Shown one piece after another: positions 11,775 through 21,084 of a stretch of DNA of 33,738 bases. The DNA comes from Syntrophus aciditrophicus. GTDB taxonomy: Bacteria > Desulfobacterota > Syntrophia > Syntrophales > UBA5619. The number at the start of each line of letters is the position of its first letter. Positions within the stretch are counted from its first letter, which is position 1. The DNA lies in assembly GCA_020722315.1 (NCBI GenBank), contig DYLD01000012.1, positions 1-33,738 of the forward strand, read 5' to 3'. Both the position numbers and the translations under genes were made by a program. The notes under the pieces were generated by a model. It did not search any database, had not been told where the DNA came from, and saw nothing but the letters and a program-made list of their open reading frames with translations.

Positions 11775-12202
11775 TTCGCGCTTGTTTCCTTTACGTATCG
11801 CATTTGTAGCTCGTATAAAATGTCATCCAGCATCTGTTTTTCAGTCTGTTCTAGATTGCCGGCGGTTTTGTTTTTCAATATGTTCAGAATGTCTATCGTT
11901 TGTTTGGCGGCGGGGAGATTGCGGAGAGTCTTTTTCGTCACGGGATCGGGGAAATCGCCGAAATGGTAAAACGCGGTTGTCGCAAGGGAATAGACAAAGC
12001 TGACAAAATTTATCTCAGGAATCTGCTCGTTTTGCTGATCGTTTATGGCCTCTTCTGAAAAAGGTTGTTGTTTTTGTTCTCCGGCCGTTTGTTCCGTCCT
12101 TTTTTCATCCTTTTTGTCCGCTTCATCGCGTACGGTTCCGGATTCATCGAACCGTCGTTTATCCTTTATAACAAATCCCTTTTCGTCTTTTCCCTCTTCC
12201 AT
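11771..12202 (-). CDS. DUF1844 domain protein
   Basis: INFVSFVYSLATTAFYHFGD...LPAAKQTIDILNILKNKTAGNLEQTEKQMLDDILYELQMRYV; overlaps the ispE start by 4 bp. Confidence 0.85.
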   Translation of the reverse strand: MEEGKDEKGFVIKDKRRFDESGTVRDEADKKDEKRTEQTAGEQKQQPFSEEAINDQQNEQIPEINFVSFVYSLATTAFYHFGDFPDPVTKKTLRNLPAAKQTIDILNILKNKTAGNLEQTEKQMLDDILYELQMRYVKETSAK

Positions 12203-12222
12203 GGTTCCTCCTGCCTGTTTTT

Positions 12223-13086
12223 TTACATCGTTCGCATGCTTCGCAGCCTTGCAATTCTCTCCTCCACAGGCGGGTGGGTGCTGAAGAGGTTCATCAGCGA
12301 CCGTCCCGACAGCGGGTTCACAATGAACATGTGCGCAGTTGACGGATTTGCCTGCATCGGAAGGGCCTGAGCCGCACCGGAGAGTTTTCCGAGGGCACTG
12401 GCCAGGCTGAGAGGCTTACCGGAGATTTTCGCCCCTCCCTCATCGGCCAGATACTCTCTGGAACGCGAGATTGCCATCTGTATCAGTGACGCGGCGATGG
12501 GTGCAAGGATCGCCATCGCAATCAGACCGAAAATATTACTCCCGCCTTCGTCGTCATCCCGGCCCCCGCCGAATATTGCGGCCCACTGCGCCATGTTCGC
12601 GAGCATCACGATCGCGCCGGCGATCGTCGCCGCGATCGAGCCTATCAAAATGTCATGGTTCTTGATGTGTGTAAGTTCGTGGCCGAGCACCCCCTCCAGT
12701 TCGTCTTTCTTTAGAATTCCAAGAATGCCCTCGGTGACGGCAACGGCGGCATGGTGCTCGTTTCTGCCGGTTGCGAATGCATTCGGCGTCTCACCGGGGA
12801 CAATGTAAACCCGAGGCATTGGCAATTGCGCTGCTAGTGCAAGGTTTCTAACAATATTGTAAAGTTCCGGGGCTTCAGCCTCCGTGACCTCGCGGGCGCG
12901 GTACATGCTGAGGACTATTCTGTCCGAAAACCAGTAACTTGCAAAGTTCATTACCATCGCGACAACAAATGCGATAACAACCCCGTGTTGCCCGCCGAAC
13001 CACCCACCGATCAACATCAGAAGCCCGGTCAACAGACCGAGAAGCAATGCGGTTTTTAAACTATTCATTGTATCCTCCTTATCCAA
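12223..13086 (-). CDS. htpX: HtpX-like M48 zinc metalloprotease
   Basis: [10 protein letters not shown] zinc motif, N-terminal transmembrane helices, [29 protein letters not shown]. Confidence 0.94.
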   Translation of the reverse strand: MDKEDTMNSLKTALLLGLLTGLLMLIGGWFGGQHGVVIAFVVAMVMNFASYWFSDRIVLSMYRAREVTEAEAPELYNIVRNLALAAQLPMPRVYIVPGETPNAFATGRNEHHAAVAVTEGILGILKKDELEGVLGHELTHIKNHDILIGSIAATIAGAIVMLANMAQWAAIFGGGRDDDEGGSNIFGLIAMAILAPIAASLIQMAISRSREYLADEGGAKISGKPLSLASALGKLSGAAQALPMQANPSTAHMFIVNPLSGRSLMNLFSTHPPVEERIARLRSMRTM

Positions 13087-13216
13087 GCAAAAACATATCT
13101 CGTTCCCCGAAATCGCAGAAGGCGTTTTTTTGTGTTTTTTGCCTCCGATTCCCCGCAGAGCTCCATGCGTAGGGTAGATTCCCCACGGCGGTGCAGGTTT
13201 TAAACGAGTAATTTTG

Positions 13217-15802
13217 TTATGTTTTGTTAAACTCCATCCGATTGTCTTTGTAATCGATCGTTATGTTGTCTCCGTCGATGATGCGTCCCTCGAGAAGTTC
13301 CAGGGCCAGACGATCAAGGATCTCTTTCTGCAGCACCCTTTTCAGAGGTCTCGCGCCATAGACGGGACTATATCCTTTTTGTGCTATATAATCTTTTGCC
13401 TGTTGTGTCAATTCGACGGTTATTTTCTTGTCCTGAAGCCTCTTTCGTATCATTTCAAGCTGGATTTCGATGATCCGTTCAATATCGCCGATTGTCAACG
13501 CATTGAAGATAATGATATCGTCGATCCGGTTGAGAAACTCCGGCCGGAACGTCGCCCTTAATGCATCCATCGTCCTTTCCCTTTTCTCGTCTTCCGATAA
13601 AAGGGGATCCTGGATCCAGCTCCCGCCGATATTCGAGGTCATGATAACGATCGTGTTCTTGAAATCCACTGTGCGGCCGTGACCGTCGGTGAGCCTTCCG
13701 TCGTCGAGGATCTGCAGAAGGATGTTGAATACATCCGGGTGTGCCTTCTCGATTTCGTCGAACAGGATAACTGCATAGGGTCTTCGCCGGATCGCCTCGG
13801 TCAGGAAGCCGCCCTCCTCGTAACCGACATAGCCCGGAGGGGAGCCGATAAGCCGCGCGACGGAATGCTTCTCCATGAATTCAGACATGTCTATCCGAAT
13901 CATCGCCTGCTCGCTGTCGAACATAAACTCCGCAAGCGCCCTGGCAAGTTCGGTCTTCCCGACGCCCGTCATGCCCATAAAGATAAACGACCCGATCGGC
14001 CTGTTGGGATCCTGGAGCCCCGACCGCGCCCTTCTGAGTGCGCTCGAAACAGCCGCTATTGCGTCCTGCTGGCCGATGACGCGTTTCTTCAGTCTGTCCT
14101 CCATCTGGATCAACTTCTGGACGTCGCTTTCCATCATCCGTGCCACGGGTATGCCTGTCCAGTTTGCGACGATTTGGGCGACATCCTCGGCGTCGACCTC
14201 CTCCTTCAGCATCTGCTTTTCACTCTGGGCCTCGGCAAGCTTGGAGTTTTCCGCCTCGAGTTGCCGGTTCAATTCGACAAGCTTCCCGTAGCGGATCTCC
14301 GCCGCCCTGGCGAGATCGCCGGCGCGCTGGGCGTTTTGCTCCTCGACCTTGAGATTTTCTATCTGGCTTTTGATATTCTGTATGTTTTTGATCGCCTCTT
14401 TTTCGCCCGACCAGTGGAGCTTCATTGTGTTCATCGTTTCCCGGAGCTCGGCCAGTTCCTGTTCGATTTTTTCTTTCCTCTCCATCGAAGTCTTGTCCGT
14501 TTCTTTTTTCAGCGATTGCCGTTCGATCTCAAGCTGAATAATCCGCCTGTCGAGCGCATCGATTTCCGCCGGCATGCTGTCGAGCTCGATACGGAGCCGG
14601 GATGCCGCCTCGTCGATCAGATCCACCGCCTTGTCGGGCAGAAAACGGTCGCTGATGTAACGGTTGGAGAGCGTCGCCGCGGCAATGATCGCCGCATCCT
14701 TGATCCTCACCCCGTGATGCACCTCGTAGCGTTCCTTGAGGCCGCGGAGAATTGCTATTGTGTCCTCGACCGACGGTTCCCTGACGATGATCGGCTGGAA
14801 CCTCCTCTCCAGCGCCGGGTCCTTCTCTATATGTTTGCGGTATTCGTTCAGTGTCGTCGCACCGACGCAGCGGAGTTCCCCGCGCGCGAGCGCCGGTTTG
14901 AGCATGTTCGAGGCGTCCACAGCCCCTTCCGAGGCACCGGCGCCGACAACGGTATGGATCTCATCGATAAACAGGATAATCTCCCCCTGCGCGCTCGTGA
15001 CCTCTTTCAGAACCGCCTTGAGTCTTTCCTCGAATTCGCCGCGGTACTTCGCGCCGGCGACCAGGGCCCCGATATCGAGACCGATGACCCTTTTGTCCTT
15101 CAGATTTTCAGGGACATCGCCGTTGATGATCCTCTGTGCGAGTCCCTCGACGATCGCGGTCTTGCCGACGCCCGGCTCCCCGATCAGAACAGGGTTGTTT
15201 TTCGTCCGGCGCGAGAGAACCTGCATGATCCTGCGAATTTCATCGTCGCGCCCGATAACGGGATCAAACGACCCGCTGCGGGCGAGTTCGTTGAAATCCC
15301 TTGCATAGCGTTTGAGCGCCTGATACTTCTCTTCCGGGTTCGGGTCGGTAATGCGCTGGTTCCCCCGGATGCCGACAAGAACCTTGAAAACTGCATCTTT
15401 AGTGATGTTGTTGGCCGCAAATATCCGCGGAAGAGCGCCCTCCTTTTCCTCCGTCATTGCGACAAGGATATGCTCGGCGCCGACGTACTCGTCTTTCATC
15501 CTTTCCGCTTCACCGAGGGCCTCGTTCAACATCCGGTTCAGCCTCGGCGAAAGATAGGTTTCCCGCGCACCGGTGCCTTCCACTTTCGGAATTCTATCAA
15601 GGGCCTCTCGAAGGTCTCGTTCGATCCTTTTAGTATCTGCTCCGAGGGTCCGCAGGATTTCCGGAACGATTCCATCCGGTTGTTCCAGGAAAGAGATCAG
15701 CAGATGTTCTGCATCAATGGCCTGGTGTCCGTGCTTTGAGGCCAGCGCCTGCGCTTCCTGAAGGGCCTCCTGTACCTTCAGCGTAAATTTATCAAATCTC
15801 AT
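13217..15802 (-). CDS. clpB: ATP-dependent disaggregase ClpB
   Basis: Two AAA+ modules ([35 protein letters not shown]), middle coiled coil, Clp-N domain; 861 aa. Confidence 0.97.
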   Translation of the reverse strand: MRFDKFTLKVQEALQEAQALASKHGHQAIDAEHLLISFLEQPDGIVPEILRTLGADTKRIERDLREALDRIPKVEGTGARETYLSPRLNRMLNEALGEAERMKDEYVGAEHILVAMTEEKEGALPRIFAANNITKDAVFKVLVGIRGNQRITDPNPEEKYQALKRYARDFNELARSGSFDPVIGRDDEIRRIMQVLSRRTKNNPVLIGEPGVGKTAIVEGLAQRIINGDVPENLKDKRVIGLDIGALVAGAKYRGEFEERLKAVLKEVTSAQGEIILFIDEIHTVVGAGASEGAVDASNMLKPALARGELRCVGATTLNEYRKHIEKDPALERRFQPIIVREPSVEDTIAILRGLKERYEVHHGVRIKDAAIIAAATLSNRYISDRFLPDKAVDLIDEAASRLRIELDSMPAEIDALDRRIIQLEIERQSLKKETDKTSMERKEKIEQELAELRETMNTMKLHWSGEKEAIKNIQNIKSQIENLKVEEQNAQRAGDLARAAEIRYGKLVELNRQLEAENSKLAEAQSEKQMLKEEVDAEDVAQIVANWTGIPVARMMESDVQKLIQMEDRLKKRVIGQQDAIAAVSSALRRARSGLQDPNRPIGSFIFMGMTGVGKTELARALAEFMFDSEQAMIRIDMSEFMEKHSVARLIGSPPGYVGYEEGGFLTEAIRRRPYAVILFDEIEKAHPDVFNILLQILDDGRLTDGHGRTVDFKNTIVIMTSNIGGSWIQDPLLSEDEKRERTMDALRATFRPEFLNRIDDIIIFNALTIGDIERIIEIQLEMIRKRLQDKKITVELTQQAKDYIAQKGYSPVYGARPLKRVLQKEILDRLALELLEGRIIDGDNITIDYKDNRMEFNKT

Positions 15803-15852
15803 AGAGATATCGCCTCCTTATGTTTTACCTTTTATGTAGTCGCCAGCCGGCC

Positions 15853-15872
15853 TTACAGAATCTAGTCTGTAA
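15853..15872. promoter_or_regulatory. Inverted repeat in the clpB upstream region
   Basis: TTACAGA-ATCTAG-TCTGTAA, 7-bp perfect arms with a 6-bp spacer, about 50 bp upstream of the clpB start. Confidence 0.45.
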
Positions 15873-15896
15873 CAGCCTTTTTCGACTTTTGAAGTA

Positions 15897-15924
15897 AGTT
15901 AACCATGACAAAAAGACATGTCAA
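15897..15924 (-). promoter_or_regulatory. Candidate sigma-70-type promoter for clpB
   Basis: Complement reads TTGACA (15919-15924) - 16 nt - TTAACT (15897-15902). Confidence 0.4.
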
Positions 15925-16074
15925 GAACGTCAACGACGAGCAGAAAAAGGTGATTCTTACCCTGTCGGCCTCTTTTTGGATACTGCAAGACCCGGTTTAT
16001 TTTAGTTTCATGAAGCGCGATTTGAAGGTTTTTCGTTCATCGTGTTGTTTATTTGACGAATCTTTGCAAAATCA

Positions 16075-16103
16075 TTGACGGCGGGTTGACAGACCTGTAT
16101 AAG
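16075..16103 (+). promoter_or_regulatory. Candidate sigma-70-type promoter for rpoH
   Basis: TTGACG (16075-16080) - 17 nt - TATAAG (16098-16103). Confidence 0.6.
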
Positions 16104-16125
16104 ATTAAAAACTTTTTTTTGGTGT

Positions 16126-16150
16126 CCGGCGGAAATTGCACTTCCGCCGG
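16126..16150 (+). promoter_or_regulatory. GC-rich hairpin in the rpoH 5' leader
   Basis: CCGGCGGAA-ATTGCAC-TTCCGCCGG: perfect 9-bp stem, 7-nt loop, between the candidate promoter and the start codon; not followed by a T-tract. Confidence 0.6.
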
Positions 16151-16188
16151 GTCTGGGGGATGGTTTGACAAGCAAAGGAGACCCTGTT

Positions 16189-17049
16189 TTGGAAGTTCCG
16201 GCAGTTACAGGCACACTTGATGTTTACATCGCCGAAATCAACAAGTTTAAGATACTTACGGCGGAAGAAGAGTTCGAGCTCGCGGTCAGGTTCAAAAAAT
16301 ACAACGATATGGACGCCGCAGAAAAACTCGTGGTTTCAAACCTCCGTTTTGTTGTCAAGATAGCCCATGAATACCGGAATTACGGTATGAAACTGGCCGA
16401 TCTCGTTCAGGAGGGCAATATCGGTCTGATGCATGCCGTCAAGAAATTTGACCCGTATAAAGGATATCGTCTGATTTCTTATGCGGTCTGGTGGATCAGG
16501 GCGTATATACAGAATTATTTGATCAAGTCATGGAGCCTGGTTAAAATCGGGACGACGCAGGCCCAGCGGAAGCTGTTTTTCAAGATGACGCAGGCGAGAA
16601 AAAGGCTCGAGGATCTATCTGAAAAACACGCGGAATTTGCCGAGATCGCCGAGTCGCTCGGCGTCAAGGCCGAAGAGATCATGGAGATGGAGACAAGACT
16701 CGGGAGCCGTGATCTCTCTCTGAACGCCGTCATCGATGAAGGCGGGGAATCCACGCACATGGATTTTTTGACCTACGACGGGGAAGACCAGGAGACGGCG
16801 ATTATCCGCAAGGAGGAAATGGCGATAGTCCGGCGCAACATTGCCGGCGCTCTTGCGAAGCTGAACGAGAAGGAGAATTATATCATCCACCACAGGGTGA
16901 TGGCGGACAACCCGATGACGTTGCAGGAGATAGGCGACCATTTTCGCATCACCAGGGAACGGGCAAGACAGATAGAAAAGCAGGCCCTGAAGAAAATGTC
17001 TCTGGCGATTCCCCATTTGCGGGAGGAACCTAAGCTGCTGGAGGCATGA
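16189..17049 (+). CDS. rpoH: RNA polymerase heat-shock sigma factor (sigma-32 / RpoH)
   Basis: Region 2: NLRFVVKIAHEYRNYGMKLADLVQEGNIGLMHAVKKFDPYKGYRLISYAVWWIRAYIQNYLIKSW; RpoH box QRKLFFKM; region 4 helix-turn-helix. TTG at 16189 is preceded by AAAGGAGA; the ORF track uses TTG 16165. Confidence 0.92.
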   Translation: MEVPAVTGTLDVYIAEINKFKILTAEEEFELAVRFKKYNDMDAAEKLVVSNLRFVVKIAHEYRNYGMKLADLVQEGNIGLMHAVKKFDPYKGYRLISYAVWWIRAYIQNYLIKSWSLVKIGTTQAQRKLFFKMTQARKRLEDLSEKHAEFAEIAESLGVKAEEIMEMETRLGSRDLSLNAVIDEGGESTHMDFLTYDGEDQETAIIRKEEMAIVRRNIAGALAKLNEKENYIIHHRVMADNPMTLQEIGDHFRITRERARQIEKQALKKMSLAIPHLREEPKLLEA

Positions 17050-17062
17050 AGATCCCCCTGTT

Positions 17063-18412
17063 TCAGGGGTTTACCGCGGCAAGATTTTCGAAGCGCGTGT
17101 ATTTTTCCTGGAACGCGAGTTTGACCGTGCCTATCGGTCCGTTTCTCTGTTTGCCGATGATGATTTCGGCAATGCCCCTTTCGGGATTGTCATCGGATTT
17201 ATTGTAAACCTCGTCGCGATAAATGAACGCGATCAAATCCGCGTCCTGCTCTATCGCGCCCGATTCCCTGAGGTCCGCCATCATCGGCCGGCGGTTGGTT
17301 CTGTCTTCGACCTTTCTGTTCAACTGGGAAAGGGCGATAACAGGGACGGCGAGTTCTTTCGCGAGGGCCTTCAGCGACCGGCTGATTTCTGATATTTCCT
17401 GTTCTCTTGAATCACGGTAGGCGCTGCCCCTCATCAGCTGGAGGTAGTCGAGTATAATAAGACCCAGGCCGGCCTCCGATTTCAGTCGTCTCGCCTTTGC
17501 CTTCATTTCAATGACGGTTATCGCCGGCGTATCGTCAATGTAAATGGGTGCATCGGAGAGACGTCCCGCAGCGTCGGTGAGCTTCGGCCAGTCCGTTTCT
17601 CCTAAAAAACCCTTGCGCAGCCTCTGGGAATCAACGCGGGACTCGGCGGACAGCATTCTCATTGCGAGTTGTTCTTTGGCCATTTCCAGCGAAAAGATTG
17701 CAACCGGCACGTTGTTGGTGAGAGCGGCGTTTAGCGCGATGTTCAGCGCAAATGCTGTTTTGCCCATGCTCGGTCTGCCGGCGATGATGATCAAATCGGA
17801 TTTCTGCAGGCCGGTTGTAAGATCGTCGAGCTTGTCAAAACCGGTCGCCACTCCGGTAATAAGCTGCTTGTTTGCGAACAACTTCTCGATGTTCTTGAAC
17901 CCTTCCTTGACGACTTCGCGTATCGGAAAGAAAGAAGGGCGTATCTTGTTTTCGGAAATGTCGAAGATCGCATGTTCCGCCTGATCCAGCACCTGGTCGA
18001 CCTCGGCGGCCGTTTCGTAGCTATTGTTGATGATTTCCGTCGCCGTGCCGATCAACCGGCGTAGGATACTCTTTTCTTTTACGATTTTTGCGTAATAGGC
18101 GATATTGGCGGCCGATCCGACACTGTCAACCAGCGATGCAAGGTAGGAGACGCCGCCGACTTGATCGAGCCTCTTTTGATCCTTCATGATGTTGCTTAAG
18201 GTTATCAAATCGGCCGGCTCGTTTCGATTGTTCAATTCAAGAATCGCCGAGAATATTTTGCGGTGCGCGTCGCTGTAAAAATCGGATTGGTCGAGGATTT
18301 CCAGAACGGGATTCAGCGCCTGGTTATCCAGCAGAATCCCGCCCAGTATCGATTGCTCGGCTTCGAGGTTTTGCGGCGGAACCTTATGTATAGAAACGTC
18401 GATGTCTTTCAT
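17063..18412 (-). CDS. dnaB: Replicative DNA helicase
   Basis: VPPQNLEAEQSILGGILLDNQ; IIAGRPSMGKTAFALNIA; SLEMAKEQLAMRML; LDYLQLM. Start taken at ATG 18412 (MKDIDVSIHKVPPQ); the ORF track extends into rplI. Confidence 0.95.
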   Translation of the reverse strand: MKDIDVSIHKVPPQNLEAEQSILGGILLDNQALNPVLEILDQSDFYSDAHRKIFSAILELNNRNEPADLITLSNIMKDQKRLDQVGGVSYLASLVDSVGSAANIAYYAKIVKEKSILRRLIGTATEIINNSYETAAEVDQVLDQAEHAIFDISENKIRPSFFPIREVVKEGFKNIEKLFANKQLITGVATGFDKLDDLTTGLQKSDLIIIAGRPSMGKTAFALNIALNAALTNNVPVAIFSLEMAKEQLAMRMLSAESRVDSQRLRKGFLGETDWPKLTDAAGRLSDAPIYIDDTPAITVIEMKAKARRLKSEAGLGLIILDYLQLMRGSAYRDSREQEISEISRSLKALAKELAVPVIALSQLNRKVEDRTNRRPMMADLRESGAIEQDADLIAFIYRDEVYNKSDDNPERGIAEIIIGKQRNGPIGTVKLAFQEKYTRFENLAAVNP

Positions 18413-18446
18413 CGGGCCGGCCAACGGATTTCTCCTTAAAAAGCGT

Positions 18447-18893
18447 TTATCCCTCTGGAACCACTGTAACCTTGATCTCGGCAGTGGTTCCGCTGCCGAG
18501 TTTAATAAGGACGGGAAATTCACCAAGCGCCTTAATGGGTTCGGCTAAAATGATATGCCTTTTGTCGATTTCTATCCCCTGTCCGAGAAGCGCCTCATGG
18601 ATGTCCTTTACGCCGACCGAACCGAAAATTTTTTCCTGGTCAGCGGTGCGCCTTGTGATGGTACAGGCCGCATCTTGAAGTCGGGCCGCGACTTCTTCGG
18701 CCTTTTTCCTGTCCTTTTCCGCCTGTACCAGGATGCGCTTCTTTTTGTGTTCAAAGGCCTTGATATTTCTTTCGTCGGCCTCTGAGGCCAGGCCCCTTGG
18801 AATCAGGTAATTGCGTGCATACCCGTCTGAAACCTTTATCAGATCGCCCGCATTTCCCAGCGTATCAAGGTTTTGATTCAAAATGACCTTCAT
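18447..18893 (-). CDS. rplI: 50S ribosomal protein L9
   Basis: MKVILNQNLDTLGNAGDLIKVSDGYARNYLIPRGLA. Confidence 0.97.
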   Translation of the reverse strand: MKVILNQNLDTLGNAGDLIKVSDGYARNYLIPRGLASEADERNIKAFEHKKKRILVQAEKDRKKAEEVAARLQDAACTITRRTADQEKIFGSVGVKDIHEALLGQGIEIDKRHIILAEPIKALGEFPVLIKLGSGTTAEIKVTVVPEG

Positions 18894-18944
18894 TTCTTCC
18901 TCCTCGTTAACCGGCGGCCATTCGCCGCCATGATGATTGTCTTT

Positions 18945-19904
18945 TTATCCGGCCGGACTGTCAACATCCCTTATTCTTTTGCGAAAGTCTATCCACAAAT
19001 CGAAAAGTCCGAGCGCAATGACGAAAACCAGCATGTACTGCTGGATAATGATCAGGCTGTAGAAGATAAGCCTGAAGATCCTCGAGACCTGTTTCTTCTG
19101 AAAGAAAAAGGCCGTAATGGACAACCCCTGAAACATATAAATCATACAGGTTAGAATCAGCAGGTTCATGCCCACAATGATGATTCCTTCAAAAGGGACA
19201 AACAACATCCCGCCTGCGGCAATCAACACCCACACCAGCTTTTCCGGTGCTTTCCATGTTGTCAGGTTCCCAAAATCGTGAAACGGAAGCCCCTTGATCC
19301 TGAAGAGCATCCGCCCTGCCAGCAGATTTGCCCATACCGTGAGGACACTTCCTGAAATTCCCATGGCCGGGAAGATGCCGACGAAGAAACGTGTAATCTG
19401 CGGGGTCTTTTCGGTTATGATCTGTATTTGCTCCTTTGGGATGTTCAGCTTTTTGTAAAGCTCGAGGTTTTCTCTGACAACGATTGCCGCATAATTTTCT
19501 ATCAGCCGCCAGGGTGCGATATCGGCCCGGTAGGAGCTGTATAGAATAAAGGCCAGCGCACATAAAAACAGCACCAATGCGGCAGCCAGAATCGTTTTTT
19601 CAAACGAGAGGTTTCGTTTGAGGATTTCAGTAAGGAGCAGGCCGGTAAAGGCCACCATAAAAAGCATCGGAAGATTGATGTGTTGTCTCAAAAGAGAGAG
19701 CACACCATAAGCGGTGACAAAAGACGCCGCCACAACCGAAAACCCCTCGAGCCTTTTCAGCAGGGTTGTATAGTAGAGGACCGGCAGGGGTGCCAGAACC
19801 AGGACGAAAGGCCCGATAAAAGAGGCAAGGGCCGCGAAGAGAAACGTCAACGTAAGAACCGCCCACCCCCGCAGCATGCCGTTGTCAAGGGTTTTTTCCA
19901 ACAT
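18945..19904 (-). CDS. DUF2232 (YybS-like) integral membrane protein
   Basis: About 8 hydrophobic segments; position between rpsR and rplI; C-terminal GISGSVLTVWANLLAGRML...LLILTCMIYMFQGLSI is typical of the family. Confidence 0.8.
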   Translation of the reverse strand: MLEKTLDNGMLRGWAVLTLTFLFAALASFIGPFVLVLAPLPVLYYTTLLKRLEGFSVVAASFVTAYGVLSLLRQHINLPMLFMVAFTGLLLTEILKRNLSFEKTILAAALVLFLCALAFILYSSYRADIAPWRLIENYAAIVVRENLELYKKLNIPKEQIQIITEKTPQITRFFVGIFPAMGISGSVLTVWANLLAGRMLFRIKGLPFHDFGNLTTWKAPEKLVWVLIAAGGMLFVPFEGIIIVGMNLLILTCMIYMFQGLSITAFFFQKKQVSRIFRLIFYSLIIIQQYMLVFVIALGLFDLWIDFRKRIRDVDSPAG

Positions 19905-19955
19905 CGGTATTGAGCCAATTTCTATAGCAATTCCGTGGGTTTGGATAAACTTTTG

Positions 19956-20234
19956 CTATCCTTCCGCCGATTCAAACGGAAGCAATGCGATGGTTCTTGC
20001 CCTTTTGATGGCCACCGTGATTTCCCTTTGATGTTTTGCGCAATTTCCGGTGATCCGCCGGGGCATGATTTTTCCCTTTTCCGTTATGAATTCGCGCAGC
20101 GTCTGCGGCTCTTTGTATTCAATCTTCAGTTCGCGGTCGGTGCAGAAACGGCAGAACTTCCTCTTGTGAAAGAACTTTTTCTGGGGCCGTGCCCCTCTTT
20201 CCGGCGTTCCGGACGGAGCTTTGTTTATCATCAC
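19956..20234 (-). CDS. rpsR: 30S ribosomal protein S18
   Basis: [69 protein letters not shown]. Confidence 0.96.
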   Translation of the reverse strand: MMINKAPSGTPERGARPQKKFFHKRKFCRFCTDRELKIEYKEPQTLREFITEKGKIMPRRITGNCAKHQREITVAIKRARTIALLPFESAEG

Positions 20235-20659
20235 GCATTCTCCTTCTCTTGATCGGATATTTCCGCACCAGCGGGCGGTTCTGAGGAACCGGTATGTTCT
20301 GAAGTCTGGGCAGTGGTTCCCTTTTTCTCCTGCATTTCTGCAAGCTCTTTTTCCAGAGCAACCGGATCAATGTTTTTTGCTATGAGAACCGTCATGAATT
20401 TCAATATTTTGTCGTCGATCTTCAGATTTCTTTCCAGTTCGTTAACAATCGCACTCTCGCCGGCATATTCGAATAGAACATAGAGCCCTTTGTTTTGTTT
20501 CTTGATCTCATAAGCCAGTTTTCGTTTGCCCCAGTTGTCTGCTTTTACCAGGATTCCCTTCCGAGAGCTGATGATCCCGCTGTAGCGGACGATGAGGTTG
20601 TTCTGTTCATCGTCGTGCAGGTTCGCATCGGCAATCAGAATCGTTTCGTATCTCTTCAA
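20231..20659 (-). CDS. rpsF: 30S ribosomal protein S6
   Basis: [18 protein letters not shown]...[28 protein letters not shown] start after AAAGGAGG. Confidence 0.96.
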   Translation of the reverse strand: MKRYETILIADANLHDDEQNNLIVRYSGIISSRKGILVKADNWGKRKLAYEIKKQNKGLYVLFEYAGESAIVNELERNLKIDDKILKFMTVLIAKNIDPVALEKELAEMQEKKGTTAQTSEHTGSSEPPAGAEISDQEKENA

Positions 20660-20666
20660 TTGTTTC

Positions 20667-20710
20667 CTCCTTTCGGGTCTATAGCCTGCTTACCGGATGC
20701 AGGCAAGGAG
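20667..20710 (-). promoter_or_regulatory. Candidate S6:S18-type ribosomal-protein leader upstream of rpsF
   Basis: mRNA sense: CUCCUU-GCCUGC-AUCCGGUAA-GCAGGC-UAUAGACCCGA-AAGGAG. Two stacked 6-bp helices with an 11-nt 3' bulge containing CCG; the outer helix covers the Shine-Dalgarno. Confidence 0.65.
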
Positions 20711-20773
20711 ACTCCTTTGATCTGTTAAATCATTTAAATATTTCCAGCCGCTTCCCGCCAGCCGTTCGCCTTT

Positions 20774-20850
20774 TGGTAGGCGATGTGGGATTCGGACCCA
20801 CGGCCTCTGGTTCCGGAGACCAGCGCTCTATCCATCTGAGCTAATCGCCC
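20774..20850 (-). tRNA. tRNA-Arg (anticodon CCG)
   Basis: Complement reads GGGCGATTAGCTCAGATGGATAGAGCGCTGGTCTCCGGAACCAGAGGCCGTGGGTCCGAATCCCACATCGCCTACCA: cloverleaf, anticodon loop CTCCGGA, encoded CCA. Confidence 0.95.
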
Positions 20851-21084
20851 CCTGCATTTTCCTAGGCGAACCTATTGAACCTTTGCCTGAGCCCCCTCAG
20901 GCCTCGTAATATTTACATACTATGGCTTGAGACGATATTCAACCATTTTCAGCAGGCTGTTCAAACCGCTTTAAAAAACGGCGGCATCCATCTCATTGTC
21001 GTGTCCTTTTGTCAATCAATTTTTCTATTCTTGGGATTGAAATTGCTCTGTCAAACTGATAAAAGGAAACATTAAGGAGTCAGG

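Noticed and set aside
13679-15739. 686-aa plus-strand ORF
   Set aside because: Antisense shadow ORF across clpB; no recognisable domain.
16061-16086. CTTTGCAAAATCATTGACGGCGG as another terminal repeat of the element
   Set aside because: Only the short TTTGCAAAA core matches; the remainder overlaps the rpoH promoter and does not align.
18413-18526. N-terminal extension of dnaB
   Set aside because: Overlaps rplI; the conserved DnaB start motif begins near ATG 18412.
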